Source of the DNA: Erinaceus europaeus
Taxonomy: Eukaryota; Chordata; Mammalia; Eulipotyphla; Erinaceidae
Direction of reading: 5' to 3'
Assembly (NCBI RefSeq): GCF_950295315.1
Contig: NC_080171.1
Coordinates: 36,873,782-36,937,781, forward strand
Length of the DNA stretch: 64,000 bases
This document shows, one piece after another, positions 20,326 through 31,754 of the stretch. Both the position numbers and the translations under genes were made by a program. Position 1 is the stretch's first letter. Every line of letters begins with the position of its first letter. A model generated the notes under the pieces. The model made no database searches, was not told the origin of the DNA, and saw nothing but the letters and a program-made list of their open reading frames with translations.

Positions 20326-21545
20326 AAAGCAAAGGGGGTTGGGTGTGATGGGACACAGTCTTTAGTGGTGGGAATGGTGTTTATGTACACTCCTATTAAA
20401 CTGTAGTCATATAAATCACGATATAATTAATATGAGAGGGGAAAATTGATTGTATATCTCGAACTTTTAAAAATACAGATTGAGTCTTTTTAATACACAG
20501 TCTGAGTCTTTGATATGCTGACTCTTTCAAAAGTCCAGACCAGGTAGAACAGAAGCAACTGGTGGAACAGCTATATAAAAGATACAACAAACCCTAACAA
20601 AGGGACTTTTCAAAGTTAACCTAACTACCAAATAATGTGATGATAACAGTAACTGTCCATTATCTTCTTGAACCCTAAGACAGCAGGAACCTCACATTTC
20701 CATAATAGAGCCTATATTTCCCCCAGTCCTGGAACCTTAGGGTGGGGTCCACTTTCCTGCATGCTTCTCTCAATTCAAATGAAATAATATTGCATCTGCC
20801 AATCGCAACCTAATCAACGCAACGAGTGCCACCCCAGCATGCTTCACTTCAGACTGTGTCCAGAGACTTCAGGTGTGAATGACAACCCTTCAGCTTCATC
20901 ATTCGGGTGAGACCTTTCCTTTCATAGTATTCTCTAATTCCATTGCAGGTGATCCATTTCCTAATAAAGTCCCCAACCCTAGTTATAGACCAGGCCCCCT
21001 GAGATACAGCATATGTTCACATGTGTCCATAAATCAGGGAAAATATATACCTGAAAGCAGAAGTACAAAAGAGTCTACAGTGAGTACTCCCCAATACTTT
21101 ATCTGCATTAATCCAGCCTTTAGGTCCATGATTGTTCAACAACTTGTTTGGCTTTGTATGCTAACTCTCTTTTCAGCCACCAGGTTCTGGACACCAGCAT
21201 GATGCCTACCAGACTTGCCTGGACTGAAGACCCCACCAATGTGTCCTGTAGCCCTGCTTCCCCAGAGACCTACCCTACTAGGGAAAGAGAGAGGCAGACT
21301 GGGAGTATGGACCAACTAGTCATTGCCCATGTTCAGTGGGGAAGCAGTTACAGAAGCCAGACCTTCCACCTTCTGCAACCCACAATGACCCTGGGTCCAT
21401 ATTCCCAGAGGGATAGAGAATGGGAAAGCTATCAGTGGAGGGGATGGCATATGGAGATCTAGTGGTGGGAATTGTGTGGAGCTGTACCCTTCCTTTCCTA
21501 TGGTTTTGTTAATGTCTCCTTTCTTAAATAAAAAAAAAAAAAAGA
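20326..21545 (+). mobile_element. L1 3'UTR-A, full-length reference copy
   Basis: About 1.2 kb begins in a G-rich tract (20336-20352). It includes 'gtgtttatgtacactcc', 'aaccctaagacagcaggaac', a strong 3' splice-site-like 'ctaactctcttttcag' (21161-21176), and the terminal block with TTAAATAAA and poly-A. The same sequence recurs at 35334-36568 and 53100-54420 and as shorter pieces elsewhere. Confidence 0.85.
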
Positions 21546-21946
21546 AAAAAGAAAGACAAGATGGGAGAAATAAAATTTAGATGATGTATATTTTATGTCT
21601 ATACATGAGTTTTCTGGGTCACAGACCCCAGGACACACTCAGATTTGCACATTCGGTTAAAATAGAGTGACATAGAGATGATAAAGGTCAGTGAGGGAGA
21701 AAAAACACCAGAATTCAGTACTGCACTGGACTACTCCTTAAATGGTTTCTATAACTAATAAACTTTGAAATCTCACTTCTAAAAGTGAATAAAGGAATTA
21801 TTAAAGGAATGTCCCCCTTGTACCTCACTGCCCATTACTAAAGCAAGAAGGTATCTGAATAAACTTACTCAATGGAAGAGGATGAGAAGACATTTACTAG
21901 CACCCTGTGGGAATTCAGGAAGATAGCAAGTTTAAAGATGACCATT
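21546..21946. other. Unique sequence
   Basis: Nothing recognised. Confidence 0.6.
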
Positions 21947-22077
21947 TGGGGGCTGGGTGGTGGCACACTCAGGTGAGCATGCATGCTGCCATACACAAAG
22001 ATCCAGATTCAAGTCCCAGGTGTCCCAGCCACAGTATGAAAGCTTCATAAGTGGTGAAATAGTGCTGTAGGTCTCGG

Positions 22078-22115
<38 letters not shown>

Positions 22116-22195
22116 TTCCATCTCAGTTTCTCTTTGCTTTTATTCAATAAGTGAGTAAATAAATGAAATAGTAAAAATAAAAAAAAGAAAAGAAA
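21947..22195 (+). mobile_element. Type B SINE with (CT)n expansion
   Basis: The head is 'ggggctgggtggtggcacac'. The middle tract has expanded to about 30 bp of CT (22081-22111), and the tail contains 'aataagtgagtaaataaatg'. Confidence 0.85.
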
Positions 22196-23084
22196 AAGAT
22201 TGTCATCTCAACCTCTGAGAGACAACTGCCTAGTATTTAAATCTTGTAAGGTATAGAGGCATGTACTTCAAATTTTGATGTTGTCTTCCATTTTCTTTTG
22301 CATTTACAAAACTCAAGTCCTCAAGTTCCCTTTAATTGTATACAAAAATAAAAATAGAGCTCATTCAAGGCAAATGAAGGAGTCCCTTACAAGCCTAAAG
22401 GGAATAATGACTTTAAGTATTTTAATATCTATACCAAGCACTATGTTACACTGCAGGGAACCTCATCACCGGAGGAGAAATTATTACATATCATCAGCTG
22501 CAGTTTTACTTGGATGGTAACATCCTCGACTAAGTAAATGGTCACAGTTATTTGATGTATCAATTTAACCGCTCTTACAAGATAACCAAGATAATCTTTG
22601 GTATCTTGGCATAGCTGCCACAATGTGATTCGATTGACATACTACATATCCTATGGCTGGTAACAGAGCTATATGGATACATGTCTTCATTCAGCTCAGA
22701 ATGAAAAGATGTACCTTTAAGGAAAACACTCCTCAGTTGACATTTAAACAAACTAATTTGATTTAGAGGAGAGAAATAATTTCAATTTGTCATTCTGAAT
22801 CTGTATCATTCTCATGAATTTGATAGTAAGGCAAGATAAAGCCCTTCAAAAATACCTGTGCCTTGTATAGATTTCATGTATTTGAATGCCTTTGCTTTTA
22901 AAGCAAAGTAATACTCCACTGAGGTGGTTATATGTATATGTATATATATATGTACATGTGCACATATATAAAGTATTTTAATTAAACACTTATAGAATGC
23001 ATATAGAAAAATAGGAAATGCTACTTGCTAAGTCTAGGTATGGATGTGTGGAAACTATGTATTCATCTTAATTTCTAAAAGTTT
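22196..23084. other. Unique sequence with a small TA/TG-rich patch
   Basis: Only an imperfect (TATG)n/(TA)n patch at 22930-22975 stands out. Confidence 0.6.
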
Positions 23085-23275
23085 ATCTCTTTCTTTTTTA
23101 TAAAGACGGAGAGAAATTTAGAGAGAAGAGGGAAATAGAGAGCAGGATAGAAAGAGAAACTGCAGCACTGATTGTGAAAGTTCCCTGCTGTATGTGGGGA
23201 CCAGGGACTTGAACCCAGGCTTTTGCATATGGAGACATGTGTGCTCAACCATCCAGATTTTCACCTTTTTTAAAT
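23085..23275 (-). mobile_element. Type B SINE, minus strand
   Basis: A GA-rich inverted middle, 'actgcagcactgattgtgaa', inverted B box 'acttgaacccaggctttt' and 'gtgtgctcaaccatccag'. Confidence 0.75.
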
Positions 23276-23286
23276 TACAAAATTAA

Positions 23287-23332
23287 CTCTTTCTCTCTCT
23301 CTCTTTCTCTCACACACATACACACGTATGCA

Positions 23333-23388
<56 letters not shown>
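23287..23388. repeat. (CT)n-(CA)n-(TA)n compound microsatellite
   Basis: CT-rich then CACACA then 52 bp of perfect TA (23337-23388). Confidence 0.95.
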
Positions 23389-23389
<1 letters not shown>

Positions 23390-24431
23390 TAGCTCAAGGT
23401 AGATTTTGCATTAAGAAGTTTTTACCCTTTTTATAAGGCCATGGATTTTAGACTAAAAGCTATGTATTAAGAATCAAGAAACCAACAAGCCAACCCAGTC
23501 TTTTTTTTTGAAAGTGGCTGCAGAAGAGCATGGCAGGACTCAGGGTATTGAAACAGCAGTCAAGCACACATCCTTCCTTTCTTGCCTCAACGCTTCCTGA
23601 TTCCGTCTGCTGCCTGCTTTTCTGCAGTTATAGCCAGTAAAATGCTTGGGATAGAACAGGAACTCTATTCAACTGGAGTCTCCCATATGTTCATTATGGA
23701 AAATGTGTTTGCATTTTCACTGCAACACAGCACATATACTGACGCTGCCTGACTGTGAATTCATAGCTGGGAGAGAAGAGGGACTGGCAGACGAAGTGAA
23801 AGTTGGTGAGAATCCGAATTCCAGCCCAAGAGAGTTTCGGAGTTTCACAAGACTCTGAATTTGCTTGGCAGAATTCTCATTACAGAATGCAAAAAGAATT
23901 GTTTTATACTTCACCCCCCTCCCCATCCTAGGGTCCCTAAACTACTTAGACATGACAATAATTTTATCATCTATATGAACTTCTACAGCCTGAAACCCTA
24001 TGTGAAACAAATGTGTCTAATTTTTATTTGACTGAAGTTGTCATTCCTACTAACCACTAGTAATATTATTTATCTAGTAGATTCTTGTTTATTCACAGGG
24101 CCACTGACATGTCCTACTTTAACTCTAGAATATATTGATGACTAACTGGATAGATGAATGGAGAGACAAAAAGTGAGAGAGGTAACATATTTTGCCTTAT
24201 TTCTGCATAACCGTAGTATTGACCATAAAAGAACACATACAAAGAAGTGAAAAACTTTACTGAATTCACATTTCTGTTTCCTGTCAATAGACAGATGTTT
24301 GGAACTTTTTAGCACCTGTGCCTATAAAGTTCACAACCTTCCTAAATTCTCTGTCTCCAACTGAAATCTGATTGCCTTACTGTGATCAAATTAATTTTCT
24401 TATGGGTTGAGACTTTCAGTTGCCTACAACA
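23389..24431. other. Single-copy sequence, comparatively GC-balanced
   Basis: No SINE, LINE or LTR landmarks over about 1 kb. Part of it (23560-23930) has balanced base composition. No convincing exon: the longest frame (23717-23926, minus) has no motif. Confidence 0.5.
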
Positions 24432-24965
24432 TTAGTCTGCTAGAGTTGCAGTACGTACTACAAACTAGATGGCTGAAAACAACAGTAACATTTATCATCA
24501 TGATTCCTAGACTAGAAGTCTGAAATCAAAGTTTCAACAGGGCAGTATTCCCTTCTTTTTTTTTTTAATTAGTGATTTAATAATGATTGAAAAATTGTGA
24601 ATCTCTGTTGATATTCCCTCTGAGAATTGTGGAGTAGTTAGTTCCTTGTTTCCTCCTGGTTTCTGGTAGTTGTCAGCAATGCCTAGTATTCTCTGGCTTG
24701 CAGCGCCATCATTTCAATTTCTGGTTCTGCCTGCGCACAATTACTCTTCCTCTGTTTATTAATCTGTACCAGCACATGGTCTTTTTATAAAGATACTAGT
24801 CACTGGATTGAGAGCCTTCCCTAGTTCTTTAAAACTTTTTTTTCCAGTAAATCACAGTTGCACAGATATTTCCAAATAAAGCCACATTTCAAGATTTCTG
24901 ATTGACCGAAATTGGAGCTGGGGCAGTATTCAATATCTTACTCTCATGAAGAAAGAAACATTATT
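24432..24965 (-). mobile_element. MLT1-type LTR, minus strand, split by an L1 tail
   Basis: The left part (24432-24552) has 'ggctgaaaacaacagtaaca' and 'gaagtctgaaatcaaagttt'. The right part (24641-24965) has 'tgtcagcaatgcctagtatt', 'tataaagatactagtcactg' and 'ccaaataaagccacatttc'. Both match the antisense order of MLT1 LTRs. Confidence 0.75.
24553..24640 (-). mobile_element. Short L1 3' tail, minus strand, nested in MLT1
   Basis: A T run is followed by 'aattagtgatttaataatga', the reverse complement of the old L1 3' end at 12740-12765. It splits the MLT1. Confidence 0.55.
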
Positions 24966-24984
24966 TATAGTATTTAAGGGCTTT

Positions 24985-25235
24985 TCCTTTGCTACCAGGG
25001 CTTTTTATGGGGCTTCATGTGTGGATTATTATACAACTCCTAGAAGACTGCTTTATTTACTCCAGATAGAAGGTGAGAGATAGAGAGAATTAGTGACACT
25101 ATAGCACCATTCTGCCACTTGTGAACTCTGTTCTTTGCATGTAGTAACTGGGCTGGGGGTTGAGGACTGAAACCTGGGTCCTTGTGCATAGTAATGCATG
25201 TACTGTATCGCATAAGCTATCTTCCACCCACCAAG
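24985..25235 (-). mobile_element. Old tRNA-like SINE, minus strand
   Basis: An inverted B-box-like 'gaaacctgggtccttgtgca', a GA-rich body and 'gtatcgcataagctatctt' at the inverted head. Confidence 0.55.
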
Positions 25236-26680
25236 CTGTTCTAAATAGTTCAGAGTAAATACACTTATATAAGATTTTTAAAATATGCTTTTTCTCTTTT
25301 TCATTTAAGAAGAATATTTCTCAGTTTTTTTTTCATCTTTTTCTTCTACAGACTGAATTTCTGTATTTTATTTTGCCTACGAGAGAGAAATGTAGAAATG
25401 TTCCCAAGAGCAGTCCCATTAATTCTTATTGTTGCTTTAGAAATAAAATGTAAGAACTGATTTATGTGAGAGCTTAGAATTTATGAGGCCAGCTTCACCC
25501 CTATATCCTCCCTTGTAAAGCCGGAATGAGACTACCCCAGATTCCAGTTATTAATAGCAGGTGCATTCTATAATATCCTCATGCCTCCCTGGCCCTGTGA
25601 TAGCAGTTCCTGACACTTCTAGTGCACTTCTCCATCATCACAATCTACCTATTCTTCAAAGATCCAATGGGAAGATTTCTCTTCTTAGTTCTCTCTTCCA
25701 TATGCAGTTCTCCCCCATACTGGGTTATTTTTTCTGCTCATCACTTTCTGGTGTCAGAGAGATGAGTCTTTCTCTCTTTCTTTCACCTAATTTCTTGGAG
25801 TCTATCTCTCAGTACCATCACTCTCTACTTAAGTGACTTAGGGAGTCTGCTTAGTCTTTCCTGGGTCTTGTTAACCAAGGATAATACTAGTCAAATCTAC
25901 ATAAATTACTTAAAATAGTGTTTGGCACAAAGTAAGAAGTCAATAAGCATTATTTCCCCTTTGTAATCATTTTCTTTTTTGTCCTGTAGTTATTTGTGAA
26001 ATAAGTGTGCATGCCTCACTAGACAGGGAGCTATTGGAAGCCAGAGCCTTATCTTCACATGCCATATGCCGTCAAGTGCATGCTTATTGTGGAGCTGTGC
26101 TGAGTATATTTTTGCAGATCTGATAGAGAAAGAAGCCCTTTTCAGATTCTTTCTGAATTCTCAACTATTATGACAAGTTTTATCTTGTTCTCTAATAGAG
26201 TGCTGAGAGAAAATGTTCCTGTCTACACAGATCACATATGAGATACAGGTGCCAATTTGTGTATTTCCTCCTTTGGTGTGTGCATGACTGGTGGCTTTTT
26301 AAAATAAACAGTAAAGTAATAGTAATTATTACAGGTTATTTTATTAAACATTTAATATGTACGAGGCACAGGTAACACATTATCTCAATTTCTCTGGTCA
26401 TGAGAACCATGAAATTTTTATATACTTCCAGAAGTATATAAAAATTTCAGTGTATTGTTTTAATCACTGAGTCTTGACGTAATTTGAACAATATTCTTCA
26501 GAGAAGGAGAATAAAGACGTAATCTCATGGAAATCACAAACAAGAATATAATCATCAAGGAAAACAAGTTGATTTTTATTCTAAAAGGAATAGTTTACCA
26601 TTATTTTATAATATTTTCAGCTATTAAACATTCCCAGGCATCACTCTATATAGAACATGCAAAACTATAACACCTATACC

Positions 26681-26681
<1 letters not shown>
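25236..26681. other. Unique sequence with a short MIR-like piece
   Basis: No gene feature. Around 26325-26415 'aaacatttaatatgtacgag' and 'acacattatctcaattt' resemble an antisense MIR core. The rest is unassigned. Confidence 0.5.
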
Positions 26682-26753
<72 letters not shown>

Positions 26754-26758
26754 AAGGA
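26682..26758. repeat. (CA)n-(GA)n compound microsatellite
   Basis: About 29 bp CA followed by about 40 bp GA. Confidence 0.96.
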
Positions 26759-26861
26759 AGACATAAAGCATAAAGATGCTAACAAAATAAAAAAAAACAG
26801 AGATTATTGAAGTTGTTCAGATAGTCTATTCTAAAATAAAACAAAATTTATTAAACCTTCA

Positions 26862-27052
26862 AGCCAGACTTCCCACCTTCTGGACTGCAAAATGATCCTG
26901 GGTCTATATTCCAAGAGGGATAAAGAAGAGGGAACCTTCCAATGAAGGATGGGATATGGAACTCTGGTGGTGGGAATTGTATGAAATTGTACCCCTCTTA
27001 TCCTACAATCTTGTCAAGCATTATTAAACCAATCAATCAATAAAAAGAAAAC
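26862..27052 (+). mobile_element. L1 3'UTR-A end fragment
   Basis: 'gccagacttcccaccttct', 'atgatcctgggtctatattc', 'actctggtggtgggaattgt' and 'caatcaatcaataaaaagaa' give the end of an older 3'UTR-A copy. Confidence 0.78.
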
Positions 27053-27149
27053 CTGTAATCTGTATGGCAGGTAATTTACTGAATTATGAATACTATTTTG
27101 TGACATATTACCTAGTATAAATAACAGGAAGTTCTTTATATTTTTCCTT

Positions 27150-27376
27150 TCTTTTTATTTATTTTCCCATTTGTCGCCCTTGTTTTTTATTATTGTTGTT
27201 GTTATTGATGTCATCACTGTTGGATAGGACAAAAAGAAATGGAGAGAGGAGGGGAATACAGAGAAAGGGAGAGAAAGATAGACACCTGCAGACCTGCTTC
27301 ACTGCCTGTGAAGTGACTCCCCTGCAGGTAGGGAGCCATGTGAGCTTAACCCGCTGTGCTACTGCCCGACTCCCCT
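27150..27376 (-). mobile_element. Type A SINE, minus strand, internally deleted
   Basis: The inverted AAC-rich tail, GA-rich middle and 'cacctgcagacctgcttcac' are present. After 'ccctgcaggtagggagcc' the sequence jumps to 'gtgagcttaacccgctgtgc', so the B box is deleted. Confidence 0.85.
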
Positions 27377-27439
27377 GTTTTTCCTTTCTTTATGTTAAGA
27401 TCTTGGCTAGATATTTGCCTCAGAGATAGAAAAATACTG

Positions 27440-27612
27440 ATGTTTGAGGATTTTTTTTAAAGACAGAGATAGAAAGGCTGAAAAAGAGTGTGAAAGAAAC
27501 CACAGAATAGAAGCTTCCTTCAGTGAGGTAGGGGCTGGGCTGGAATATGGTTTGCACACAAAGCAAAACAGCACACTATCCAAGAAAGCTATTTATTGGC
27601 CATGGGTTTGGC
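27440..27612 (-). mobile_element. Old tRNA-like SINE, minus strand
   Basis: 'agacagagatagaaaggctg', 'gaagcttccttcagtgaggt', 'cagcacactatccaag' and 'gctatttattggcc' share their layout with 30975-31110 and 54885-55065. Confidence 0.6.
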
Positions 27613-28454
27613 AAAAGCCTAAATTCATGAATGGCACTGTGCCAGGAGACCCAGAAGGAGAGAGTGGCAGAGATCTTCTGGAGTGAGTGGAAGGAGAAAA
27701 GTTTGCTGAAAGCCAGGGTCTGGAGATGGGGGTGAGAAGTGAGATGGAAAAGCAAAGAAAGGAGAAAGTGTTTGCCTTTGTGGTCTCTTCTTTCTTTTGA
27801 GTATCTCTGTTTACTGAAGATCAATACACACTCTCTTTTGTCCGGAAGTGTGCTTGTGGTTCACCAGATACCGTTGCAGCCACTCCCTTACAGGGAGGTC
27901 TAATTGGCAGTATTCTCTGCATGAGTAATATGCCTCCCAGCAGTGCTATTGTCATATGCTCTCAGAATCTGTCTCTGGAGTCACACCCACTCCTGGACTC
28001 CTGCTCCTGTTGGTAACACTATTGAACTGCAGTTTTTGTCATTGAATACTTCTATCTTTAACCCTTTCTCCAGAATTTCAAGAAAATAATGACAAGTCTC
28101 ATTGGAAGGAAAATAATGACAGTCATATTTCCACAGTTTACTACATTGATTCTCCCTATCTCATTTTTTTAACTTGATTTGTTTAGTTGACAATTATGTA
28201 TACTCAATATAATAAAATTAAATCATGCAGGAAACAACAAAGCACAGAGTTAGAGAGTTAGAAATAATCTATCCTCTTGGAAATTACTAAACATGATGTT
28301 AAGTGAACACCATTCCCAATATATCCCCATGTAATTCTACAAAATGATAAAACAAAAGATAGAGACATGACTCAGTAAAAACTGAAGCCATCTGTTTTAG
28401 TGCTTTTAAGGTACATCACATTTAATTTTACTTGGACATAACAGAGGAAAGTAA
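27613..28454. other. Unique sequence
   Basis: Nothing recognised. The stretch 27840-28020 is GC-richer than its surroundings but matches no family I know. Confidence 0.55.
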
Positions 28455-28582
28455 CAATATATTTTAAATATTTATTCATTAATGAGAAAGAGAGAACACC
28501 AGAGTATCACTCTGGAACATGTGATGCTGGGGATCAAAATCAGAGCCCTATTCTCGATCACTGAGTCATTTTCCAGGTCTGA
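28455..28582 (-). mobile_element. Old type C SINE, minus strand
   Basis: 'aatatttattcattaatgag', 'agtatcactctggaacat', 'tgatgctggggatcaaaatc' and 'actgagtcattttccaggtc'. Confidence 0.55.
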
Positions 28583-28739
28583 AAATAGATGAAAAATGAA
28601 GTAGCTACTAAAACTTTCAAAAATATCTCCTCATTGCAATACATACAGGTTTCCAGAATCATCTCTGATAGCATATGAAAAGTGATTATGAAAAAGACTG
28701 TCATGTTGTCATAATGGACATTTCAACTATGTGTTTTTA

Positions 28740-29010
28740 GACAGGACTTAATTATTTCTTGCCATAACATGCAGGAAATTAACATATAGTATATTTACAG
28801 ACTTATACAACTATAACCATGATCTCATTTTAGAAGACTTTGACACCCCCAAAGAAACTTGGACCCCATAGCAATCATGCCTTTCTTACCTTCCTAGCCT
28901 TAGGCAATCACTATTATTTTTTTTTTAATATTATGTAAGGAGTAAGTACAAGTCCATGTATATTAAAAACCAGTGCAGTTGTATGAAGCGCAATGCTATT
29001 CTTGATTGAT
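28740..29010 (-). mobile_element. Probable ancient L1 3' region, minus strand
   Basis: 'ctcattttagaagactttga', 'cacccccaaagaaacttgga' and 'ccatagcaatcatgcctttc' follow the antisense order of ancient L1 3' regions. Diverged. Confidence 0.45.
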
Positions 29011-29069
29011 TTTCTTTCATTTCAAGAATCAATAACTTATCTCATTATCAATAAGCTTTTACAGTAAAA

Positions 29070-29210
29070 CTTCTGCAGCTAGGTAGGTTACTCAGTGGAC
29101 AGAGTACAGTGGACAGACTTGCATTAGTGAAGCCCTGGGTTCAATTACTGGCATGACACAAGCCTGAGCAAAGCAATGCATTTCCCTTTCTCTCTCTCTC
29201 TCTCTCTCAA

Positions 29211-29245
<35 letters not shown>

Positions 29246-29250
29246 ATGGA
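29070..29250 (+). mobile_element. Old tRNA-like SINE with (TC)n(AATA)n tail
   Basis: 'ctaggtaggttactcagtgg', 'agccctgggttcaattactg' (B box), CT run, then (AATA)n at 29207-29247. Confidence 0.7.
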
Positions 29251-29284
29251 GAAGTCACTTTTAAAATAAGGGAAGATGCTTTTA

Positions 29285-29477
29285 AATTAGGGGAGATGCT
29301 TCACAAGTGGCACAGCAAGTTTGCAGGTATCTTTCTTTCTACCTCTCTGTCGCCTCTTCCTCTCTCAATTTCTCTCTATCCTATCCAATAAAATGGACAA
29401 AAGGCCACCAGGAGAAGTGTATTTCTAATGCCAGTACTCAGCCTCAGCAGTAACCTTGGAAGCAAAAAAAAAAAGTG
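29285..29477 (+). mobile_element. 5'-truncated type A SINE with hairpin module
   Basis: It begins inside the element at 'ggggagatgcttcacaagtg', runs through a CT-rich tract and 'tctctatcctatccaataaa', and ends with a degenerate hairpin module and A tail. Confidence 0.75.
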
Positions 29478-30974
29478 CAAGCTTCAACTTACTACTGATT
29501 ATGCATAGTATGTTAAGTCAGTATACCACTATTAGAATAAAAATTAAAAAGAACGTAAAACATGTTATTTTGCCTTTGTAATGTACCTAGTATTGAAGAT
29601 AATTTTTGTAACCTCTTACATTGCTATCCAGTTTGCAAGATCAAATATGTTTACAATACAGCAGTGATAAAGCACTATGTGTATATATGATAACGCTTGC
29701 TATAATGGAGAAAGTTGCCTTATGACTTGAGGATTTTAAGAGATATTGGTCACAAAGAATTTGTCACTGGGCAACTCATTCTCTGTAATCAGTTTCCCCA
29801 TTTGTAAAGCAAACATTTAAGGTAGCAGGATCCTGAATTTCTCTGCAGCTTTAATATTCAAGAAATCTTTAGGAGCATTTCTTCCAGAAAACAGGATTCA
29901 GTATGATTTCCTTCCATGTTTGGCCTTCGGGTTGTGTTAGTTTAAATTGTTAGATTACATTTTTGGCAATGATAAGTCTTATACATCCACCATTTGCAAC
30001 TTTGACAGAATTCTTTCTGATATAGAACCTACCCTTTTAGGATCTTCATACTTATTTTGTATTGCATAAAGCAACTTCATAAAATTTTAAGTGAAAAGGA
30101 CTTCAAGGAAACCAGATTTAATACCTATTTTCTCTTTCAGATGTTATGAGAAATTATTTTTAGTGAGCTTAAAAAAACAGGGATTATTCATATAATTTAA
30201 CATAGTCTGTGTTTTAAAATATTAGTCTCATTGCACTAGTTCTATTTACTATTAGACATTGAAAACTTTACTTTTCATTTGCAAAAAAAAAAAAAAAAAA
30301 AACCTCCAAAAGAGTCTTTTTCCAATTCTGAAAACTCTTGGCTAAATACTGGTGCTATTTTCAACTTATAGTAACTGGCAACATCACATTTTGTAAAGTT
30401 CAAGAAGAGCAGAAACTCAGCATCTGAACAAGCCTTTCTATCAAACAGAACGAACAGGAAGCATACAATGGGAGGCAAATTTCTGGAAGCCAAATCCTCC
30501 TTTCCTGTGAAGGGTAAACGTAAATGAAGAGTAACTTTCAAATTGCATCTTGAGTGGTAGATAGGACATACTTCTAATCATTCGTCTTCCATCTATTTTG
30601 TCTATTAAGCCTTCTGTTGCACTTCAAAAACTGTTTTAATACTCCTAGTATCAAAAGGCATATATTTTATATCAAAATAAACATCTAAGTCAACATTTTA
30701 AGGAGGAAGTACTACTAAATGACTAAGAGTATAATAATAGCAGAAACTAGCTATGTTATATAATAATACAAAACACCTATTCATTCATTAATAAATCTAG
30801 GTTTTCTATTTTTTCATTGTAAAATGAAGATAGAGTCTTCATAAAGCAGCATTGTGGTAACTATGGAAGATAATGTATAGTAAACAGTTACTATTGCTCA
30901 CAGTCAGTATTTGTATGCTAGTATTATCATACTTTACCTTTGCCATTATTGCTTGAATAATAATCTTACTATTT
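29478..30974. other. Unique sequence with a MIR-like piece near 29760-29850
   Basis: 'tgggcaactcattctctgta' and 'gtttccccatttgtaaagc' are MIR-like. There is an A run at 30283-30302. No gene feature: an 88-codon frame at 30275-30541 (minus) starts in the A/T run and has no motif. Confidence 0.5.
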
Positions 30975-31110
30975 TTAATAAGAGGCGGACAGAAAGAGAG
31001 ATATCACAGCACTAAGGCCTCTGTCAAAACATGGGGGTTGGACTCGAACCTGGGTCAGGCATATAGCAAAGCAGCACACTATATAAGTGAGCTATTTCGC
31101 CAGCCCAGCA
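30975..31110 (-). mobile_element. Old tRNA-like SINE, minus strand
   Basis: 'gaggcggacagaaagagaga', inverted B box 'gactcgaacctgggtcaggc' and 'tgagctatttcgccagccca' as the inverted head. Confidence 0.65.
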
Positions 31111-31750
31111 CTAGTATTTCTCAAAGTAGTTCTCCTTGGAAATATAATTAAACAATTCTCTGCTATTGCAAGTTAAATAGATTTTTAGAGTCATCCCAAT
31201 AAATTTAATTTTAATGTTTTATTGGTATCCTGAAATAGCCCTTGCAGTACTCTTGAGAATAATGATAACTTTGTGCTCATCATTATATGTTTATTATCAA
31301 GTATAATACCTAATGCACAAATATTGATAGGACAATTATGTCACTTGACTGACGAGCAGCACAACTGTTTTCTAGAGGCAAATACCTACAGTTACTGTAG
31401 TTTCCAAAAAATTTATTTTGATCCTAACTCCTCAAAATATTAAATGCAACCCTTTTGTTGTTTTATAAGAGGCATAAATCTCTAAACTAAGAATGACAGA
31501 TAGCAAACGTCTTTTCATTCTAAAAAGGAAAACAAAAGATCTTAAACACACCACCATGGTTCTTATTATAAGCTACTCTGGTATTGTGACCATTAGTGTT
31601 TATCTCCTCCAAGTCTATGTAAAACAATTTGAGGGAATATTAAAGACTTCAGAGAACTAGGACCCACCACTCCAAATGACAGGGATGACACCTGTAAGAG
31701 AATTACTTGTGGAAATAGAGGTTTTCAAGAAGATAAAACTGGCATCTAAT
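31111..31750. other. AT-rich unique sequence
   Basis: Nothing recognised. Confidence 0.6.
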
Positions 31751-31754
31751 TTTC

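Larger units (their letters stand above)
17008..21545 (+). mobile_element. Decayed L1: ORF1 tail, ORF2 and 3'UTR-A
   Basis: 5'-truncated inside ORF1 and continuing through an inter-ORF spacer, ORF2 and a long 3'UTR ending in AATAAA plus poly-A near 21545. About 1 kb of the ORF2 C-terminus is missing: at about 20318 the sequence passes from the ORF2 phrase 'ctatggacatcta' straight into the G-rich start of the 3'UTR. No convincing target duplication was found. Confidence 0.92.

Noticed and set aside
23337..23388. Replication origin or cruciform at the long TA run
   Set aside because: Long TA microsatellites can extrude cruciforms, but nothing else here supports a function.
25561..25836. 91-codon plus-strand frame in unique sequence
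   Set aside because: Serine- and leucine-rich chance frame without domain features or supporting signals.
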